The notes under the pieces are model-generated. The model saw nothing but the letters and a program-made list of their open reading frames with translations, had not been told where the DNA came from and did no database searches. A DNA stretch of 64,000 nt, taken from NCBI RefSeq assembly GCF_000423425.1, contig NZ_AUHY01000003.1, forward strand, positions 1 to 64,000, given 5' to 3'. The position numbers and the translations under genes are program-made. This stretch comes from Meiothermus rufus DSM 22234 (GTDB lineage Bacteria > Deinococcota > Deinococci > Deinococcales > Thermaceae). Positions within the stretch are counted from its first letter, which is position 1; each line of letters opens with the position of its first letter. Below are positions 10,152 through 19,685 of the stretch, piece by piece.

Positions 10152-12110
10152 ATGATTGAACTAGAAAAAGCGTTCAACCCCCAGGCCCACGTCGGTGGGC
10201 GCTCCCCGGCAACCTGCCACTGGAAGTGCGGCGACGCCTGTGCCCAACCCATCCTGAACCAGAGTGAAAACGACTACCTGCGCGACGTGGTGGAAGAGGC
10301 CCTGAGCCGCCGTAGCTTCCTGGCGGCCAGCCTGGGGGGGCTGTTCGTGGTCTCGGGGCTCTCGAGCCTGGCCAAAGCCCAGGGCAGCAGCCTGGGCTTC
10401 AAACCCATTGGCCTCTCCACTGAAGACAAAGTGCTCCTACCAGAAGGTTACGCCCACAACGTGGTCATCCGCTGGGGCGACCCCATTCTGCGCGGAGCCA
10501 GGCGCTTCGACATCAACAACTGGGACGCCCGCTCGCAAGAAGCCGCCTTTGGCTACAACAACGACTACATCACCTGGCTTCCCCTGCCCGCCTTCGCCTC
10601 GGGGAACTCGAGCCGGGCCCTGATCTGGGCCAACCACGAGTACACCAACCCCGAGCTGATTTTCCCCGGCTACCAGCAGGGCAAGCCCACCCAGGAACAG
10701 GTGGACATTGAACTAGCCGCCCACGGCGGGAGCGTGGTAGAGGTGGCTCGCAGCCGCGATGGCCGCATTGAGTACCTGCCGGTTTCGGTCTACAACCGCC
10801 GTATCACCGCCACCACCCCCATGGAGCTCACCGGCCCCGCCGCCGGCCACCCCCTGTTGCAGACCAAGGCCGACCCCAGCGGCAAACGGGTGCTGGGCAT
10901 GCTCAACAACTGCGCCGGCGGGACTACCCCCTGGGGCACGGTGCTGAGCGCCGAGGAGAACTTCAACCAGTACTTTGCCGGCAACAACGCCCTGGCGGAT
11001 GGCCCGGTCAAGCGCAGCCATGCCCGCTACGGTTTGCCGGGCGGGGCCAGTGGGCGCCGCTGGGAGCAGTTCTACGACCGCTTCGACCTGACCAAGGAGC
11101 CTAACGAGCCCTTCCGCCACGGCTGGATTGTGGAGATTGACCCCTACGACCCCACCTCCACCCCCAAGAAGCGCACCGCCCTAGGCCGCTTTAAGCACGA
11201 AGGGGCCGAGACCACCCTAGCCCCCAACGGTCAGGTGGTGCTCTACATGGGCGACGACGAACGCTTCGACTACGTCTACAAGTTTGTCACCAAGGGCCGC
11301 TTCAACCCCACCGACCGCAAGGCCAACCTGAACCTGCTGGACGAGGGCACCCTCTACGTGGCCAAGTTCAACCCCGACGGTACGGGGGTCTGGCTGCCGC
11401 TGGTCTATGGCCACGGCCCTCTCACCGAGGCCAACGGCTTTAGCAGCCAGGCCGATGTGCTGATCCACACCCGGCTGGCTGCCGATCTGCTGGGCGCGAC
11501 CAAGATGGACCGGCCCGAGGATGTGGAGCGCAACCCGGTTACGGGCGCAGTTTATGCCGTGATGACCAACAACTCCCGCCGCACCGCAGCCCAGGTGGAC
11601 GCGGCCAACCCCCGGCCCGACAACCGCCACGGGCACATCATCGAGCTGTTGGAAGCGGGCAACGACCCCACCGCGACCACCTTCCGCTGGGCTTTGTTCC
11701 TGGTAGCCGGGGAACCCTCCGACCCCAGCACCTACTTTGCCGGCTTCCCCAAGGACAAGGTTTCGACCTTCTCCTGTCCCGACAACATCGCCTTCGACCA
11801 AGCCGGCAACATGTGGATTGCCACCGACGGCCAGGATAGCTCCATCAAGAAAAACGACGCCGTATACGCTGTGCCTACCCAGGGGCCCGAGCGCGGCTAC
11901 GTGCGGCAGTTCATGTCGGCGCCGGTGGGGGCGGAAATCTGCGGCCCCATCTTCACCCCCGACAACAAGAACTTCTTCGCCGGCATTCAGCACCCCGGCG
12001 AGGGCGGTACCGTAGAGAAGCCGGTGAGCTTGTGGCCCGATGGCACCAACCCCCCGCGCCCCTCGGTGGTTGCCGTGCGCAAGCTGGATGGTGGCCTCAT
12101 CGGCAGCTAG
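10152..12110 (+). CDS. PhoX-family phosphatase (DUF839), Tat-exported
   Basis: The 652-residue protein has an unusually long N-terminal region (about 55 residues) before a twin-arginine signal LSRRSFLAASLGGLFVVSG, so it is probably exported folded. The body has the DUF839/PhoX features: NNDYITWLP, LIWANHEYTNPELIF, GTVLSAEENF and CPDNIAFDQAGNMWIATDGQ. PhoX enzymes are Ca/Fe-dependent alkaline phosphatases that release phosphate from organic esters. A hairpin follows the stop codon. Confidence 0.88.
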   Translation: MIELEKAFNPQAHVGGRSPATCHWKCGDACAQPILNQSENDYLRDVVEEALSRRSFLAASLGGLFVVSGLSSLAKAQGSSLGFKPIGLSTEDKVLLPEGYAHNVVIRWGDPILRGARRFDINNWDARSQEAAFGYNNDYITWLPLPAFASGNSSRALIWANHEYTNPELIFPGYQQGKPTQEQVDIELAAHGGSVVEVARSRDGRIEYLPVSVYNRRITATTPMELTGPAAGHPLLQTKADPSGKRVLGMLNNCAGGTTPWGTVLSAEENFNQYFAGNNALADGPVKRSHARYGLPGGASGRRWEQFYDRFDLTKEPNEPFRHGWIVEIDPYDPTSTPKKRTALGRFKHEGAETTLAPNGQVVLYMGDDERFDYVYKFVTKGRFNPTDRKANLNLLDEGTLYVAKFNPDGTGVWLPLVYGHGPLTEANGFSSQADVLIHTRLAADLLGATKMDRPEDVERNPVTGAVYAVMTNNSRRTAAQVDAANPRPDNRHGHIIELLEAGNDPTATTFRWALFLVAGEPSDPSTYFAGFPKDKVSTFSCPDNIAFDQAGNMWIATDGQDSSIKKNDAVYAVPTQGPERGYVRQFMSAPVGAEICGPIFTPDNKNFFAGIQHPGEGGTVEKPVSLWPDGTNPPRPSVVAVRKLDGGLIGS

Positions 12111-12122
12111 AAAAGCCACACC

Positions 12123-12160
12123 CCTAGGCCAGCTTCCCCAAAGGGGGAGGGTGGCCTAGG
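12123..12160. terminator. Hairpin between convergent phoX and the GGDEF gene
   Basis: A long inverted repeat (CCTAGGCCA...TTCCCC-AAA-GGGGGA...TGGCCTAGG) sits between the two convergent stop codons. It lacks a clear U-tract on either strand but its position favours a bidirectional terminator. Confidence 0.55.
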
Positions 12161-12228
12161 TAACAGCGAGGTCAGGGTGGGGGCCCTGGTAGTGCCTTTG
12201 GTGAACGGGTATCCCTGCTGGCCCCGGC

Positions 12229-14448
12229 CTAGATCAAAGCCACGCCCCGGGTCTTGGCCTGATACATCCGTGTATCGGCCAGGGAAAGCAGACTATCGAA
12301 GTCGGCCCCATCCTGAGGAAAACTGGCCAGACCAAAGCTGGCTCCCAGGTGAATGCCGCCCAGGGCAACCGAAGCGATCTGTTCCGCCAGGTGTGTGGCC
12401 AGGGTTTTGGCCCCGCTCGCATCGGTATGGGGCAGCAGCAAGGCGAACTCGTCGCCACCCCAGCGGTATACCCGGTCACTATCGCGGGTGTGCTGCCGCA
12501 GCACCTGGGCTACCCTCTGCAAGGCCTGATCCCCCGCCGCATGCCCCAGGCGGTCGTTGACTGGTTTGAAATTTTGCAAGTCCAGCACCAGTAGCGACAG
12601 CGAATAGCCATACCGCTCCGCCCGGTTTAGCTCCTGGGCAAAATCCTGGTCGAAAGCCCGCCGGTTCCCCAGGCCGGTAAGGGGATCGGTGCGAGCGGTG
12701 GCCTCGAGCAAAGCCCGCTGATGTAGGCCATAGATTAGTGCCCCAATGGGTTCGGCAAAAAAGCGGGCTGCTTCCAGGGAGTCCTCGGCAAAGGCCCTAG
12801 CGTCATGCAGGTTTTCCAGGTTGAGCAAGGCCACCACCCGCCCCCGGTAGGCCACCGGCAGGGCTAGGCTGGCCTGGATCTGCTCCAGTCGACCAGCCTC
12901 CTCGAGGCCGGCTATCCCCTGGGATTCGGCCTGAATCACCCGCCGCAAGGCCTCGCCCTGCAGCAGCCGGGGCTCTCCTTGAAGCCAGCTCTGCTGGTCT
13001 TGGTCGTACCACCGGAAGACTTGGTCTTCACTGAACGCCAGGCCCCTAAAGGTGACCAAGTCGTAGCCCAAAGCGGCTTTGTAGCGGTAGCTCGAGTCCT
13101 CCCACACCAGCAGGCTACCCGCCTCCGCCCCGGGCACCCGCTCCACCGCCTTTTGCAAAATCTCCTGGTATAAACCCTCTTCCAGGCCCTGGTGGGCCTT
13201 CTGCGACAGACCCAGGATGGTCTCCCGTTGCACCAGCATTTCCTGCCGCTGCAAAGCCCGGCCCAAAATGCGGGCTGCCGCCAGCAAAAGCCGCCGTTCC
13301 CCCTCGGTCCACCAGTGGGCCTCGCGCTGGGCCAGCACCAGCAGATGGCGTGCACGGTGTGGGCCGGTAGGCACCGGCAACAAGGCCAGCCCACCCACCC
13401 CGGCCTGGGCCAGGTGGGGCGGCGCATCGGGCTCCAGCCAGTAGCGGCTGGTGAATCGGGCTTCCCCGGTCGCTAACACCTGCCAGCCCGGCCCCTCGGC
13501 AAAGGGAATGCCCTCGGGGTACAGCGCCATCAGCCCCGCTGTATCGCCCCGCGAGACTAGAAGAAGCAACCGGCTGCCCCTTTGCTTGAAAATAAACCCT
13601 GCCTCTAGCTGCAAAAAGTGGCAAAGGGCCTCGAGGCCGTCCTCCAAAGCATCGCGGTCGGCCTGCTCGAGTAGCTCGCTTAGGCGTTGCAAGAACGCCG
13701 CCTGCTCCCTTCCTTGTAGCCGGGTAAGACGCTGGCCGACCATATCGGCAAAGCGCTCCAGGCTTTTGGCCTCGGTGGGGCTTAGGGGGCGTGCCGTGAC
13801 CAGGCGGAGCAGGTAGAGCCCCTCCCCCTCCACCGACAACACCAGGGTGAACCCCCCGGCCCTATCCAGCTGCTCCAGCAAAGCCATCTGCCCCAGGGCG
13901 TGGGCGCTATTCCAGGCGGCCACCAGGCGCAGGCCTACCGATGGGTGGTAGGAGAGGGTGGCTTTGCGCAGGGGCAGGTCGGTCAGCAGGTCGGCCTGGG
14001 CATCCCGCTGCCATACCTCTACAAACCGGGCCAGCGGGGCCAGCAACCGGGGCAGTGCCTCTACCAGTTCATCGAAGCGGGTCGCACGGGAAACCTGCTC
14101 CGATGCCTCCAGCAGCCAGGCCAGGCGGCGGTGGGCCCGGCGCAGGCTATGCCCCACCCGGTCGGCCAGGTACAAGGTCGCGGCCAGAACGGGTAGGAGC
14201 CAGAGGGCCTGGCCCAGGCCGTGGCCCAGAGCTTCAACCCCCCAGGCCAGACCCGCTAAGGGCAAGGCCCAGAGCCAGCCCAGGCTCGAGGCCAGGGTGG
14301 CCAAGGCCATCATCAGCCAGGGCAAGGCGTAGAGGCTGGTGGGGGCTACCGAAAGGGGGAGGAAGGGCCCTAGCAGGTGCACCAGTACGTAGGCCAGCAG
14401 GGCCAGGCCGCTGATCAGGTAAACCTGCGCAAGGTGGCGTCTGGGCAT
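12229..14448 (-). CDS. Membrane-anchored GAF-GGDEF diguanylate cyclase
   Basis: The protein has about 739 residues. Several hydrophobic N-terminal segments (about 1-110) are followed by a long sensory region that looks like two GAF-type domains, then a GGDEF domain with the active motif WGGDEF near residue 664 and the inhibitory site RDSD five residues before it. It should make cyclic di-GMP. I chose the ATG at 14448 because AAGGTG precedes it and transmembrane helices begin right after; the upstream in-frame sequence is low-quality Cys/Gly-rich. Confidence 0.88.
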   Translation of the reverse strand: MPRRHLAQVYLISGLALLAYVLVHLLGPFLPLSVAPTSLYALPWLMMALATLASSLGWLWALPLAGLAWGVEALGHGLGQALWLLPVLAATLYLADRVGHSLRRAHRRLAWLLEASEQVSRATRFDELVEALPRLLAPLARFVEVWQRDAQADLLTDLPLRKATLSYHPSVGLRLVAAWNSAHALGQMALLEQLDRAGGFTLVLSVEGEGLYLLRLVTARPLSPTEAKSLERFADMVGQRLTRLQGREQAAFLQRLSELLEQADRDALEDGLEALCHFLQLEAGFIFKQRGSRLLLLVSRGDTAGLMALYPEGIPFAEGPGWQVLATGEARFTSRYWLEPDAPPHLAQAGVGGLALLPVPTGPHRARHLLVLAQREAHWWTEGERRLLLAAARILGRALQRQEMLVQRETILGLSQKAHQGLEEGLYQEILQKAVERVPGAEAGSLLVWEDSSYRYKAALGYDLVTFRGLAFSEDQVFRWYDQDQQSWLQGEPRLLQGEALRRVIQAESQGIAGLEEAGRLEQIQASLALPVAYRGRVVALLNLENLHDARAFAEDSLEAARFFAEPIGALIYGLHQRALLEATARTDPLTGLGNRRAFDQDFAQELNRAERYGYSLSLLVLDLQNFKPVNDRLGHAAGDQALQRVAQVLRQHTRDSDRVYRWGGDEFALLLPHTDASGAKTLATHLAEQIASVALGGIHLGASFGLASFPQDGADFDSLLSLADTRMYQAKTRGVALI

Positions 14449-14532
14449 ACCAAGCACCTTTTGGCCTACACTACACCTTGAGCCTAATTTGCCGCAATCG
14501 CCGGGGCTTTGGCGGTGATATATGCCGCATGC

Positions 14533-14562
14533 AAAATGGCCCAGCGGGGTGTCCGCTGAGCC
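14533..14562 (-). terminator. Intrinsic terminator after the subtilase gene
   Basis: On the minus strand GGCTCAGCGG-ACACC-CCGCTGGGCC forms a ten-pair stem (one GT pair) followed by ATTTTGC, just beyond the subtilase stop at 14583. Confidence 0.7.
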
Positions 14563-14582
14563 CACAAAGCGCCAGAGCAACC

Positions 14583-15911
14583 CTAGGGCGCTTGAGACAA
14601 GTCCAGCATCCCGCTACCCACCGCCTGAGGGGGGTAAGGAAGGGACTTGGCCGTTTTCTTCAGGTTTTCCTCGAGCTGGGCCGGGCTCAGGCCGGGCTGG
14701 GCGGAAAGCCAGACCGCCATGGCCCCCGCCACCAAGGGGGTGGCGAAGGAGGTCCCAGTGCAGAGGCCCAGCCCCCCTCCCGGCTGGGCACACGTAAGCT
14801 CTGTGCCCGGAGCGGCCAGATCCACATAGGCCCCCTGGGTGCTGTAGGGCGCCGGGGCCCAGCCTGTGGGGGTAGCCTCCAAAGCCCCCACCGCCACCAG
14901 GCCCGGCAGGGGGAAGGCCGCGGGGTAGTGGGTGGGGCTTCCGTGCTGGCCCTGGTTCCCCGCCGCCGCGGCCACCGGGTAGCCCTTCTCTAGGGCGAGC
15001 GCCAACACCGCGCGCAGGAGTTCCACCGGCACACTCCCCCCCAGGCTCAGGTTGAGCACGGTAGGCCCCTGGGCGTTGTCCAAGACCCAGCAGACCCCCC
15101 GCACCACCCGGCTAGCCTTGCAAATCTCGTTCTCGTCGCAGACCCTTACCGGCAGAATCTGGGCCTCGGGGGCCACCCCCAGAACCAGGTAGGCCGCCCC
15201 GGTGCCGTGCCCTCCCGGGAAAGCATCCTGGGGGATAGGGTCATCCTCCACAAAGTCGTAGCCGGGGCGCTGGGGAATGCTTTCGTCTACCCCAGTATCC
15301 AGCACCGCCACCACCACCCCACGGCCCCGGTGGCCCCGCCCGTGGGCCGCCGGAGCCCCCACCGCTCCGGGGCCATCCAGCCCGCCTAGGTTCCAGAGGC
15401 TTTCGGGGTCGGCCTTGTACTCGGGGTCCAGGCTTTCCAGCTCGGCCAGGGCCTGGCCCAGGGGTTTATCAAACCCTACCCGCACCAAATCGCGGGCGCA
15501 GGTGTTGCCTAGACTTTCTCGCTCTAGAAGGCTAAAGCCTCGGCCCTCCAGCCGGCTTAGGCTGGCCCTAGGCGGGAGGGAGACCACGGCCACCCCGGCC
15601 TCCACCTCCTGCCCCAACCGGCCCAGCACCCCCAGGCTGGCCCTGGCTTCCCGGCCTGCGCTTTGCACCACCACTTCTTGTGGCCCTCCAGGCAGGCTGG
15701 GGACGGTGACGTAAATCCGGCTGCCCTCCCGCCGGGTGACTGGGGCCTCAGTTCCGCTGATTCGTACCTGGGCCGAGGAGGCCTCGAGGCCCGAGAGCTG
15801 GATTTCGATCTCCTCCCCCACCGCCGCCCGGCCCGGGTACAGGCTGATCGAAGGCGGCTGGGGCGAGCAGGCGACTATCAAAAAGAGCCAGCATAACCAG
15901 CAAAAACGCAT
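14583..15911 (-). CDS. Subtilisin-like serine protease (S8), lipoprotein
   Basis: The protein has about 442 residues. It begins with a signal peptide and lipobox LIVACS, then an IPT/Ig-like beta domain and a pro-region, then the S8 catalytic domain with Asp in VVAVLDTGVD, His in GGHGTGAAY and Ser in GTSFATPLVAGAM. All three catalytic residues are present. The ATG at 15911 has GAGG six bases upstream; earlier starts give an implausible Cys-rich leader. It is the last gene of a minus-strand accessory module whose first gene is a SARP-type regulator. Confidence 0.9.
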   Translation of the reverse strand: MRFCWLCWLFLIVACSPQPPSISLYPGRAAVGEEIEIQLSGLEASSAQVRISGTEAPVTRREGSRIYVTVPSLPGGPQEVVVQSAGREARASLGVLGRLGQEVEAGVAVVSLPPRASLSRLEGRGFSLLERESLGNTCARDLVRVGFDKPLGQALAELESLDPEYKADPESLWNLGGLDGPGAVGAPAAHGRGHRGRGVVVAVLDTGVDESIPQRPGYDFVEDDPIPQDAFPGGHGTGAAYLVLGVAPEAQILPVRVCDENEICKASRVVRGVCWVLDNAQGPTVLNLSLGGSVPVELLRAVLALALEKGYPVAAAAGNQGQHGSPTHYPAAFPLPGLVAVGALEATPTGWAPAPYSTQGAYVDLAAPGTELTCAQPGGGLGLCTGTSFATPLVAGAMAVWLSAQPGLSPAQLEENLKKTAKSLPYPPQAVGSGMLDLSQAP

Positions 15912-16031
15912 ACCCATCCTCTCTGCTAGGAACGGTGCGACCATCCATGTCGAGCACCCGTATTGGCATGCCCCAGACTCTAGCCCAGGCACCCTTAACG
16001 CAAGCTTAAAACCCCGGCCTTGGGGCCAGGC

Positions 16032-16856
16032 CTAGAAAACCCCCACACCTAGGTTGTAGATGTTATTGATGCTTGCAGGGGAAAGAGGCTGATGGTACAA
16101 ACCTAAACCGGCCATGGCGAACTCACAGAGGGTATTCGTATTCGGAAGCCGGCTTTTCCCGATCAGAACCGACAGGTTGTTCGCCGCGTTCACCGAACCC
16201 AAAGGGAAACTCCCCGCGGGGTTACCGTCTATATAAAAGGTCAGGCTCCCACCCCCCACCACCACGGCCAGCAGGTGCCAGATCCCACTATTGACGGTGG
16301 CGTTGGCGGGAAAGCCTCCGCTAGCGGTGAAGGTGTTAGCCCCGATCTGAACCTTGGGGATGGCCTGCCCGCCGCTTTGATCCAGCCAGACGGCGTATCC
16401 GGTCTGGCTTTGGGGGTCGTACTTGTCTATGAGGCTGGCGATAAACCCGGAGCCGCACCCCACCACCCGAACCCAGGCCAGGAAGGTGGCGTTCCCGGTG
16501 GGGGTAAAGTCGGGGCTATCGGGGGCCTCGAGGTAGGGGCCGTAGAAGTAGAGCGAGCCGTTGGGGGTGCCGGGATCCTGGGCGGGGCCGTGGTTCCCTA
16601 GGTCGGGCACCGGATCCAAAAATCCCTGGTTGCCGGAGGAGTCATACACTAGAGCCTTGTCAGGGGAAGCGGAGCCTGGGGGCGGGGCGGTGTCCTGGAC
16701 CGCGTTGCTCAGAACGGGCTCGTTAAAGCAGTAGAGAACCGCGGGGTTGCCCGAGAGGATGGGGCCGGCCGTAGTGCAGGGGCCGCTTGTCGGCGGAGGA
16801 GAGCAGGCCGGCAGGCCGAGCAGGAGCAGAAAGCCAACGAGGATGCGGGTCTTCAT
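16032..16856 (-). CDS. LamG/concanavalin-like domain lipoprotein
   Basis: The 274-residue protein starts with a signal peptide and lipobox GLPACS. The remainder is a concanavalin A-like (LamG) sandwich: LEAPDSPDFTPTGNATFLAW, the GYAVWLDQSGG strand, WHLLAVVVGGG and FYIDGNPAGSF are typical. Such domains bind glycans or proteins at the cell surface. It lies 12 bases after the repeat lipoprotein and about 120 bases before the subtilase, all on one strand. Confidence 0.75.
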   Translation of the reverse strand: MKTRILVGFLLLLGLPACSPPPTSGPCTTAGPILSGNPAVLYCFNEPVLSNAVQDTAPPPGSASPDKALVYDSSGNQGFLDPVPDLGNHGPAQDPGTPNGSLYFYGPYLEAPDSPDFTPTGNATFLAWVRVVGCGSGFIASLIDKYDPQSQTGYAVWLDQSGGQAIPKVQIGANTFTASGGFPANATVNSGIWHLLAVVVGGGSLTFYIDGNPAGSFPLGSVNAANNLSVLIGKSRLPNTNTLCEFAMAGLGLYHQPLSPASINNIYNLGVGVF

Positions 16857-16868
16857 CGCCTACCTCCT

Positions 16869-17844
16869 CTAGGGCAGGGTGCGGAGGGTGGCGTTCCCAC
16901 CCACCGCCACAAACCGGTCGCAGAGATCCCCCACCACGCCGAAGAGGTAGGTGCCAGGAGCGTTGGCATTGTGGGGGGTCCAGTTCGCGCCGTCGGCCGA
17001 GGCCAGGATCGTCCCGCCAGCCCCCACGGCCACGAAGAGGCCCGAGCCATACCCGTAGTCCACCCCCCGCAGGTCCTGGCTGGTACCGGAGGTTTGGGGG
17101 GTCCAGTGGATCCCATCGGGGGAGGTCAGGATCCAGCCCCCATTGCCCACGGCCACGAAGAGAGGCCCCCCCGCCGCAGCCGGCCGATAGGCCACCCCGT
17201 TCAGGTGGTTAAGGGGATTGGGAGGGTTGACCGTCCCGAAGCTCCAGGCGGCTCCGTTAGCCGAGTAAAGGGGTACGCCGCCCCAGCCCACGGCCACGAA
17301 GAGGCCCAGGTCCGGGGCGTAGGCCACCCCGCGTAGGTTCTCCGGGGTGGGGGCGGGGGACAAGGGGGTCCAGCCCCAGCCCGGAGGCCCGCCCGAGGTA
17401 AGGATGGTGCCATTGTTCCCCACCACCACGTAGAGGCCCGCCCCGCAGGCCACGTCGTAGAGGCTATCGGTGGTAGAAGAAAAGAGGGCGGTCCAGTTGC
17501 CCGGCATGCTCAGGGGGGCGCTCAGGATGGTGCCGTTTTGGCCCACCACCAGGTAGTGGCTCAGGCTCACCCCCGAGCCCAGGAGGGTGTTCGTTGTGGA
17601 CGAGTTCTGGGCGGTCCAGATAAAGCCGTTGAGGGAGGTGATCAGCCTACCCCCCCAGGCCCGCCGCCACCCAGGTGTTGGGGCTCCGGGTCACGGTGTA
17701 GAGGATGTCGGTGGGAAGGATCGGGGCCGACTGTACCGTCCAGGCTGTTCCTCCCGGCCAGGGGCAGCTCGAGGGCGGAGGGCCGCCCCCGCATCCAGCC
17801 ATAAGGATCAAAAGGATACTTATGGGAATCAGCCTATTCCGCAT
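16869..17844 (-). pseudogene. Repeat lipoprotein (BNR/YCF48-like), split by a frameshift in a G7 tract
   Basis: The start at 17844 gives a lipoprotein signal (LILMAGCGGG) but stops at TAG after 65 codons, right behind seven G residues (17650-17656). Removing one G joins it to the downstream frame, producing about 324 residues. The joined protein has repeated units of the form LFVAVG.GG.IL.S.DG..W, as in YCF48/BNR propeller-like proteins. The total length of 976 bases equals 3n+1, as expected for a single inserted base. It may be a pseudogene, a phase-variable gene or a sequencing error. A GTG at 17570 could start a shortened product without a signal peptide. Confidence 0.7.
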
Positions 17845-17895
17845 GGTTCACCTCCTACGCCTGTAGAGTGTAGGTAGTGGGCCCTTAAACCAGCC

Positions 17896-19598
17896 TTAAC
17901 GCTCCTTGAAACCGTCCAAGCGGCTGCGGTAGCGCTGGGCCAGAACCGGGTAGTTGGCCTCTTCCAAGAGGGCCACGGCCTCCTCGAGGGTGGCGGGGTC
18001 GGCCCTAAGCTCGGCCAGGTTGGCCAGCACCGCCGCAGTCAACACCCACTCGCGTGCCCCACGGGCGGCAGAAAGGGCCTCCTGATAAGCCTTTTCGGCC
18101 TCTAAAAGCTGTCCTTGGCGGTGGTACAGGGCTCCCAGGTTGTTCCAGGCCCGGCCTACCGATTCTAGACTCCCGGCCTTCTGGCTCCAGCCCAGCGACT
18201 CCCGGTACAAAGCCTCGGCCTCGGCGGCCTGGCCCTGGCGCTCCCGCACCACCCCCAGGTTTAGGGTAACCCTGGCCAGCAGAAGCGGCACCCCCTGGGC
18301 CGCCTCCTGGGCCTCGGCCAAAACCCCTTCCGCCCCCACATCGCCCAGCTCAAAAAGCGCGGCAGCCCGGTTGTTGAGCGCATCGATCTGGCGGGCGATC
18401 TCGCCCACGGCCAGAAAGCGCACCGCCGCCCGGGCAAAGAGGGCCTCGGCCTCGGCGAAGCGGCCCTGGCCGAAGGCCAGAAGCCCCTTGAGGTTCAGGG
18501 CCTCCCCCTGGGGCCAAGCCCCACCCCTGGCCGCCTCTTCGGCGGCTTCCAAAGCCTCGGCCACCTGGCCCAGGCGGAAGAGAATGTTGGCCCGTACCGC
18601 TGCCGCCTCGGCTGTAGCGGGCAGGCCCGCCAGCAGCCCCAGGGCTTCCCCATAGCGGCCCAGGCGTTCTAAGGCCCGGGCCTGGTAGAGCTGGGTGGCC
18701 TCCTGGGCGGGGGCCTCGGCCAGGATTTCCAAGGCCCTTAGGGGGTTCTCCGAAAGCAGGCGCCGGGCCTCGGCCAAAAGGGCCGTTCCGGCCCGCTCCC
18801 GGTCTTCTGGGCCCCACAAGTCCCGGGCCTGGCGGTAAAACCCCAGCGCCTCCCCCAGAGGAAGCTTACGGGCCAGCTCCAGGGCCACCTCCTGGGCCTC
18901 GAGGGGCAGGGGAAGCCCCTTGGGCAGGGGGTTGCCAGCCGCGCTCACCAGCCCCTCGCGGTACAGCAGATCCAAAGCCTCGGGTAGCAAGGCCACCACC
19001 TCCCCAGCCCGCCTTTTGTCCAGGTACAACGCCCAAAAAGCCCGGCGAACCTCCCGGGGCAAAGGGGTAGGGTCGGGCGCGGCGGGTTCCTCCACCTCCA
19101 GCACCCAGCGCACCCCGGGCAGCCCCTGGGCCTCCCGCAGCAAAGCCCGGGCTTCTTCCGCCAGGTTCAGGGCGTAGCGAATCCGGGCCGCCCGGACAAA
19201 GCCTTGGTAGACCTCGAGGGCCACCCCCTCGCGGGTGCGCCAGCGCCATTCTTCCAGCTCCTCGCCCAGCCTTACCTCCACGCCCTCTAAAAAAGCCCCC
19301 CCATACAGCGAACGTACCTCGGCCAGGTTCAGGGTGTGCAGAGCCTGGCGCAACCGGTGCACGTCGGTGTTTAGGGGCGTGCTCAACACCTCCTCTCCCT
19401 CCACCAAACCCAAAGGGCGCAGTTGGTTCAGCGCCACCGAGAGGTTGTTCAAGGGGTCTTGCGCCTCAGGCCAGAACAGCTCGGCCAGGTAGCGCCGGGC
19501 CTGGGGGCCTTCCAGGGCCAGGTAGGCTACCAGCAAAAGGGTTTGGTACGGGCAAAGGAATTGCCCTCGAGCTCGAGGCCTCCCAAGGTACGCAGCAT
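17896..19598 (-). pseudogene. SARP/BTAD-type regulator with TPR repeats, frameshifted near the N-terminus
   Basis: The main frame (17896-19536, 546 codons) begins inside a SARP-type domain (YLAELFWPEAQDPLNNLSVA). It continues with a BTAD-like region (about 85-150) and many TPR units (AEALYRESLGW, GRAWNNLGALYHRQG). Upstream, an ATG at 19598 encodes MLRTLGGLELEGNSFARTKP in another frame, the expected beginning of this family. One base is missing in the AAACCCTTTT stretch at 19535-19544. A TTG at 19536 could give a protein lacking part of the DNA-binding domain. It heads a module with two lipoproteins and a protease. Confidence 0.75.
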
Positions 19599-19636
19599 GG
19601 CCCTAGTCTACCCACCCTCGAGGCCCCCTTTTGGTG

Positions 19637-19667
19637 AAAACACCCCACCCCTATCTGGGGCGGGGTG
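19637..19667 (-). terminator. Intrinsic terminator ending the purine operon
   Basis: Minus-strand CACCCCGCCCC-AGATA-GGGGTGGGGTG forms an 11-pair stem followed by TTTT, 19 bases beyond the last gene of the operon. Confidence 0.82.
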
Positions 19668-19685
19668 CCCAGCCCAAAGGCCGGG

